The notes under the pieces are model-generated. The model searched no databases. It saw nothing but the letters and a program-made list of their open reading frames with translations, and had not been told where the DNA came from. A stretch of DNA of 35,946 bases from an uncultured Ideonella sp. (GTDB lineage Bacteria > Pseudomonadota > Gammaproteobacteria > Burkholderiales > Burkholderiaceae), in NCBI GenBank assembly GCA_946479475.1, contig CAMLGG010000020.1, forward strand, positions 1 through 35,946, read 5' to 3'. Below are positions 32,159 through 35,946 of the stretch, piece after piece. How positions within the stretch are numbered: position 1 is the first letter of the stretch; each line of letters starts with the position of its first letter. The translations under genes and the position numbers were made by a program.

Positions 32159-34057
32159 TTGAACCACCTCGCCACGCTCAACAAGCCAAGCCGCGCTCCG
32201 CTGCGCGCCGCCAGGCTCACGCTGGCGATGGCGCTGGCGGGACTCGGCGGCGCAGGCCTCGACGGGCAGGCAGTCGCCGCCGAAACGGCCCCGTTGAAGC
32301 TGAGCCAGGATCTTTCCGGCAACACGCCCGTGCGGCAGAAGACGGCACTCACGAGCCGGGCCGCCGTGGCGTCGGCCACCGCGCCGGTCGCCCAGGCCGC
32401 CCGTTCGTCGAACGCCCTGGACCGCGGCCGCTTCGTCTACCGCGCCGAGGGCAAGCGCCTGTCGGACGTGCTGCAGGACTTCGCGGCCAGCCAGGGCGTG
32501 CCGGCCGTGGTGGCCGACGGCGTCGAGGGCGTGGTCAACGCGAACTTCGATGCGCGCCCGAGGGAGTTCCTCGACGGCATCTCGCGCGCCTACAACCTGC
32601 TGTGGTACCACGACGGAACGGCGTTGTACTTCTACCCCGGCCGCGCGGTGCAGAGCCGCCTGTTCCGCCTCAAGGGCTTCCGCCGCGAACAGCTCAACGG
32701 CCTGCTCGACTCGCTGCGCCTGGGCGACAAGCGCTACCCGATCCGCTACGACCAGGCCAACAGCACGCTCTACATCTCCGGCCCGCCGCGGCACGTCGAG
32801 CTGATCAGCGCCGCGCTCGACTCGCTCGACGCCGGCGTGAGCGAGAGCGCCGAGCGGACAGTCCGCGTGTTCGAGCTGCAGTTCGCCTCGGCTGCCGACC
32901 GCCAGATGGGCGACACGCTCGTTCCCGGCGTGGCCTCGACGCTGCGCAAGCTCTACACCGGGGAGGACAGCGGCACCGGCCGCGCATCGGCCGACGCGAT
33001 CGACCAGATCAAGGCCAACGTGCGCAAGAAGCAGAGCGCCTCGGTGCCCATGCCCAAGGCCTCGCAGTTCCTGCCGCCGCTGCCTCGCGCCAATGCCAAG
33101 GACGGCGGCAACAGCTCCGACCCGATCTCCATGAACCCCAAGGGCGCGCCGGACGAGGACGACACGCCGCCGCGCTTCGAGGCCGACGAAGGCACCAACT
33201 CCGTCGTCGTGCAAGGCCGCGCCGACCGCATGGCCGAGTACGAGGGCCTGATCCGCCGGCTCGACCAGAAGCCCCGGCTCGTCGAGCTGGAGGCGACCAT
33301 CATCGAGGTCAACTCCGACAGCGTCGAAGCGCTCGGCGTGAACTGGTCGATGCGCGGCTCCAACGGCTCCTTCGGCGTCACCACCCCGGCGCCCGCGACA
33401 CCCGGAGCATCGAATGCCTTCACGCTCAGCACGCTGGTCTCCGATGCCGGCCGCGAGCTGCTGGCCCGCGTCAATGCGCTGCAGGGCGAAGGCAAGGCTC
33501 GCGTGCTGTCCAAGCCGTCGGTGCTCGGCGTGGCCAACCGCGCCGCGGTGATGCGCGAGAAGCGCGTCGCCTCGGTCCGCGTGGCCGGCGAGCGCGAGGC
33601 CAACCTGTTCCAGGTCGAGGCCGGCACGCTGCTGGAGATGACGCCGCAGGTCACCGACGGCGACCTGGGCGACATCAAGCTGTCGCTCTACATCGAGGAC
33701 GGCAACTTCGAGACCCGCCAGGTCGACCAGGTGCCGGTGGTCAAGAAGACCGAGATCCGCACCGAAGCCCACGTGCGCGAGGGCGAGAGCCTGCTCATCG
33801 GCGGCATCACCGTCGAGAGCGAGCAGACGCAGGACAACAGCGTCCCGGGCCTGTCGAAGATCCCCCTGCTGGGCGGCATCTTCCGCAGCACGGAGCGCCA
33901 GGTCACGCGCACCGAGCGCCTGTTCCTGATCACGCCGCGCCTGGTCGGTGCCGGGGCACGCCCGAGCACGGTGAACTCCGCCCCGGTGTCCGACACCGTG
34001 TCGGCTCCGAACGCCACCCAGCAGCAGGTCTTCGCGCAGGAGGTTCGCAGGCCATGA
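32159..34057 (+). CDS. sctC: T3SS outer-membrane secretin SctC (HrcC/YscC)
   Basis: A 632-residue secretin starting at TTG 32159, which gives a good signal peptide (RAARLTLAMALAGLGGAG...AVAAE). The N0-N1 region (about 90-165) has FVYRAEGKRLSDVLQDFAAS and SRAYNLLWYHDGTALYFYP, typical of SctC rather than type II or pilus secretins. A linker rich in Lys/Pro (about 280-335) precedes N3. The secretin core includes RLVELEATIIEVN, QVTDGDLGDIKLSLYIEDG and the hallmark VPGLSKIPLLGGIF near residue 560. It forms the outer-membrane ring of the injectisome. ATG of residue 24 would cut the signal and is rejected. The end overlaps sctD (ATGA). Confidence 0.93.
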   Translation: MNHLATLNKPSRAPLRAARLTLAMALAGLGGAGLDGQAVAAETAPLKLSQDLSGNTPVRQKTALTSRAAVASATAPVAQAARSSNALDRGRFVYRAEGKRLSDVLQDFAASQGVPAVVADGVEGVVNANFDARPREFLDGISRAYNLLWYHDGTALYFYPGRAVQSRLFRLKGFRREQLNGLLDSLRLGDKRYPIRYDQANSTLYISGPPRHVELISAALDSLDAGVSESAERTVRVFELQFASAADRQMGDTLVPGVASTLRKLYTGEDSGTGRASADAIDQIKANVRKKQSASVPMPKASQFLPPLPRANAKDGGNSSDPISMNPKGAPDEDDTPPRFEADEGTNSVVVQGRADRMAEYEGLIRRLDQKPRLVELEATIIEVNSDSVEALGVNWSMRGSNGSFGVTTPAPATPGASNAFTLSTLVSDAGRELLARVNALQGEGKARVLSKPSVLGVANRAAVMREKRVASVRVAGEREANLFQVEAGTLLEMTPQVTDGDLGDIKLSLYIEDGNFETRQVDQVPVVKKTEIRTEAHVREGESLLIGGITVESEQTQDNSVPGLSKIPLLGGIFRSTERQVTRTERLFLITPRLVGAGARPSTVNSAPVSDTVSAPNATQQQVFAQEVRRP

Positions 34058-35061
34058 AGCAGCTTCGCATCCTGACCGGCACGCACGCCGGGGTCCACGT
34101 AGATTTGATCTCGACGCGCTGGGTCATCAGCGCCGACGACGAAGCGGACATCCAGCTCCTCGACTGGACGTCCGAGCCGATGGTGATCGAGGTGGACGAC
34201 GACCAGATGCTCCGATTCGCGATGCTGCCCGCAGGCGCCGCCGAAGCCGCGGCCGATGCGTTCGCCCCGCTGGCCGACCTCGCTCCGCGCCGCTTCGGCG
34301 ACGTGGTGCTCTGCGCCGGCCCCGCCGATGCGCCGTGGCCCGCCGACGTGGACCTGATCGCTTCGCTCTCCGCCCCGGTGGCCGTGTCCGTGCCGCAGCC
34401 TGTCGCCGAGCCGGCCCGCAAGCGCCACTCGCCCTACCTGCTGCCGGCCTTCGTCGGCACCGCGCTGATGACGGCCGCGCTCGGCGCCGCCGTGGCGCGA
34501 CTGGGCCAGGGCTCGGACAGGCCCGCCAGCGGCAAGGCCGCCGTGGTCCTGCCGCTCGAGACCCGCATCGGCCGCGCGTTGGCCGACATGACGATCGATG
34601 GCCTGGAAGTGCGCAACGAAGGCGGCAGCGTCATCGTGCGCGGCCTGGTCAAGCAGCCCTCCGACGCCGATGCCGTGCGCCTGCGCCTGGCGGCGTTCAA
34701 CGGCGAGCGCGTGGTCCATGCCTACGCCGCGGCCACCGAGGTGGCGCAGAGCATCGCCGAGGCGCTGGCCCGGCCGGGCCTGAGCGTCACCCACCGCGGC
34801 AGCGGCCACTTCGTGGTCAGCGGCGAGACCGACGACCTGCCCCGTCTGCGTGAGAGCGCGCAGCGCGTGGCGGCCGACCTGGCGCCGCTGGTGCGCTCCA
34901 TCGAGGTCAACGCCGCCCAGCTGCCGCCTTCCGGCCACGCGCCGCTGTCCGCTGCGCTGAACGCGGAGGGCCTGCAGTACGTCCAGACCCGAGACGGCGT
35001 GAAGCACCTGTCCGTCACCTCCACCGAACCGGCCGAGCAGGCCGACCCCTACTCCCGCTGA
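34054..35061 (+). CDS. sctD: T3SS inner-membrane ring protein SctD (YscD/HrpQ family)
   Basis: A 335-residue protein with the SctD plan: cytoplasmic FHA-like domain (residues 1-110, starting MKQLRILTGTHAGVHVDL), one membrane helix (about 127-150, YLLPAFVGTALMTAALGAAV) and a periplasmic part of BON/ring-building repeats (IGRALADMTIDGLEVRNEGG; QSIAEALARPGLSVTHRGSG). SctD forms the outer of the two inner-membrane rings and contacts SctC. The length is slightly under the usual 360-430 residues. ATG 34054 overlaps the sctC stop by 4 nt, so the two are translationally coupled. The next gene starts 12 bp after. Confidence 0.88.
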   Translation: MKQLRILTGTHAGVHVDLISTRWVISADDEADIQLLDWTSEPMVIEVDDDQMLRFAMLPAGAAEAAADAFAPLADLAPRRFGDVVLCAGPADAPWPADVDLIASLSAPVAVSVPQPVAEPARKRHSPYLLPAFVGTALMTAALGAAVARLGQGSDRPASGKAAVVLPLETRIGRALADMTIDGLEVRNEGGSVIVRGLVKQPSDADAVRLRLAAFNGERVVHAYAAATEVAQSIAEALARPGLSVTHRGSGHFVVSGETDDLPRLRESAQRVAADLAPLVRSIEVNAAQLPPSGHAPLSAALNAEGLQYVQTRDGVKHLSVTSTEPAEQADPYSR

Positions 35062-35073
35062 CCCGACACCACC

Positions 35074-35337
35074 ATGAACGACACCTTCGAGCAAACGATC
35101 TTCAGCGACCTGGCCAACCTCGAGCAGGCGCTGACGGAAGACCGCAGCGGCGAGCGCGCGCGGGCCATGATCGGCTACTTCGGCGACGTCGCGAAGGAGA
35201 GCAGCTCCATGCTGCAGACCGCGCAGGTCGGTGCCGAGCGCCAGCTCGTGTCGCAGCTGATCGAGGCCTTCTACGCCTCCCAGCGCGTGATCCAGAAGGT
35301 CTGGGAGTCGCTGCACGGCAGCGCCCTGCCCGCCTGA
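35074..35337 (+). CDS. Small helical T3SS protein, YscE-like by position
   Basis: An 87-residue protein of two or three helices (TFEQTIFSDLANLEQALT; GAERQLVSQLIEAFYASQ) with no signal or membrane segment. It lies between sctD and a YscG-like gene. In Ysc-type systems the order is yscC-D-E-F-G, where YscE and YscG together hold the needle subunit YscF; the gene order here suggests a YscE/EscE/SsaE-type co-chaperone. Sequence similarity in such small proteins is too weak to claim by eye. ATG 35074 follows the sctD stop by 12 bp. Confidence 0.68.
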   Translation: MNDTFEQTIFSDLANLEQALTEDRSGERARAMIGYFGDVAKESSSMLQTAQVGAERQLVSQLIEAFYASQRVIQKVWESLHGSALPA

Positions 35338-35373
35338 CCCCCTGCATCCAAGAACGCCACCAGAGGTCCAGAC

Positions 35374-35781
35374 ATGACAGGCGCAGCAAGCACCAACAGG
35401 CCCTATCCGGTCATCTACCGCAACCTGATGAGCGTCGGGCTGCTGGGCACCGTGTACCGCGTGGGCGACGACGCCCAGGCCATCAGCGACGCCGTCGCCC
35501 TGACCCTCGACGAGGGCGGCAGCTTCGAGGTCTACCGCGCGGTGGCGCTCGCCATGGCCGGCCAGGTCGACTACGCCCGCGAGACGCTGGGCGCCAAGGT
35601 CGAGCAGGACCCGCAGGACGACGCCAGCAAGGTCGCCCTCGCGATCGCGATGCTCTTCGGCGGCGATCCGGAATGGAAGCAATGGATAGACAACGTGCTG
35701 GCCACCAGCATCGACACCGACGTCCGCCAGGCCGCCCACGGCGTGCTCGGCTACCTCGGCAAGCTGGCCCACGCGCACTGA
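35374..35781 (+). CDS. YscG/HrpB1-like TPR chaperone of the T3SS
   Basis: A 135-residue helical protein. Helix pairs fit a TPR-like array: DAQAISDAVALTLDEGG, EVYRAVALAMAGQVDYARETL and SKVALAIAMLFGGDPEWKQW. The central pattern of a short helix, Gly, A..TL, then A.A....GDP.W recalls HrpB1/HrpK and YscG/SsaH proteins. YscG binds the needle protein with YscE; here the preceding gene is YscE-like by position and the following gene starts 117 bp on. The gene at 25413-25826 has the same size class and GDP-x-W signature. AGAGG lies about 9 nt before ATG 35374. Confidence 0.72.
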   Translation: MTGAASTNRPYPVIYRNLMSVGLLGTVYRVGDDAQAISDAVALTLDEGGSFEVYRAVALAMAGQVDYARETLGAKVEQDPQDDASKVALAIAMLFGGDPEWKQWIDNVLATSIDTDVRQAAHGVLGYLGKLAHAH

Positions 35782-35897
35782 ACCGTACCAGGTGGTGACG
35801 GCCCCGCCAGGCCGCCATCGCCAACCGAACGAAGGCAGCGAGGTGCGGCCTTCTTACCCCGCGGACATCCGCACTTCATTGATAGGAGAACTTCACC

Positions 35898-35946
35898 ATG
35901 GCAGGTCCCGACATCGACACCAAGAGCGCCATCAAGCTGCAGGAGC
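35898..35946 (+). CDS. Start of a further T3SS-region gene, cut by the window edge
   Basis: Only 16 codons are visible: MAGPDIDTKSAIKLQE. AGGAGA lies 8 nt before ATG 35898, a stronger ribosome-binding site than most here, suggesting a highly expressed protein. By gene order the needle subunit (SctF) is one candidate, but the visible residues do not identify it. The 116-bp gap before it (35782-35897) holds no clear promoter element that I can see. Confidence 0.6.
   Translation, partial: MAGPDIDTKSAIKLQE

Overview
The window is very GC-rich and densely coded. High GC with strong third-position G/C bias, CueR/CopA/CusF-type copper genes, a Cu_A-containing ba3-like oxidase, a PF10119-type methyltransferase and an Hrp-like type III secretion (T3SS) locus together suggest a beta-proteobacterium of the Burkholderiales, probably near Rubrivivax, Roseateles, Leptothrix or Rhizobacter. 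That placement is inference from gene content; the window has no rRNA or other marker gene. I see no tRNA, CRISPR array or insertion sequence.

Region 1 (1-14216) is a copper-handling locus. At the left edge is the start of a TolC/CzcC-type outer-membrane factor, preceded by a small exported protein. There are two Cu(I) P1B-type ATPases (1146-3368 and 11646-13862), the regulator CueR (11151-11630), a CopZ-like chaperone (14013-14216), and a minus-strand operon of DUF2946 protein, outer-membrane lipoprotein factor, multicopper oxidase, cupredoxin and CusF-like protein (7485 down to 3369). Four CueR-type promoters with the diagnostic 19-bp spacer tie these together: 1092-1122 (+), 7512-7542 (-), 13870-13900 (-) and 13952-13982 (+). 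A membrane PQQ dehydrogenase and an S41 peptidase sit between cueR and the oxidase operon.

Region 2 (14234-19473) is a respiratory operon. A perfect FNR/Anr box (TTGAT-N4-ATCAA) precedes a diheme cytochrome c, a triheme cytochrome c, a small IIa-like subunit, Cu_A subunit II, a B-family (ba3-like) subunit I and another diheme cytochrome c. Several of these genes overlap or nearly touch.

Region 3 (19495-23515) holds a chemoreceptor behind a possible sigma-28 promoter, then a minus-strand trio: a Cupin_8/JmjC-type oxygenase, a GNAT-like protein and a ferritin-fold PF10118-like protein.

Region 4 (23762-35946) is a T3SS island. A plus-strand run of five genes encodes a 547-aa repetitive amphipathic protein, a YscG/HrpB1-like protein, a GNAT-like protein, an unknown 270-aa protein and a 750-aa protein with five Tyr/Pro motifs. 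It ends at REP-like hairpins. A lytic transglycosylase and a methyltransferase on the minus strand diverge from sctC-sctD, two small YscE/YscG-like genes and the start of another gene. The 251-bp divergent gap carries a PIP box (TTCGC-N15-TTCGC) with a TACGCT -10 motif 31 nt downstream toward sctC, and a second box (TTCGT-N15-TTCGA) facing the methyltransferase. This suggests that all these genes belong to one Hrp-type regulon, and it makes the repeat-bearing proteins upstream good candidates for undescribed secreted substrates.
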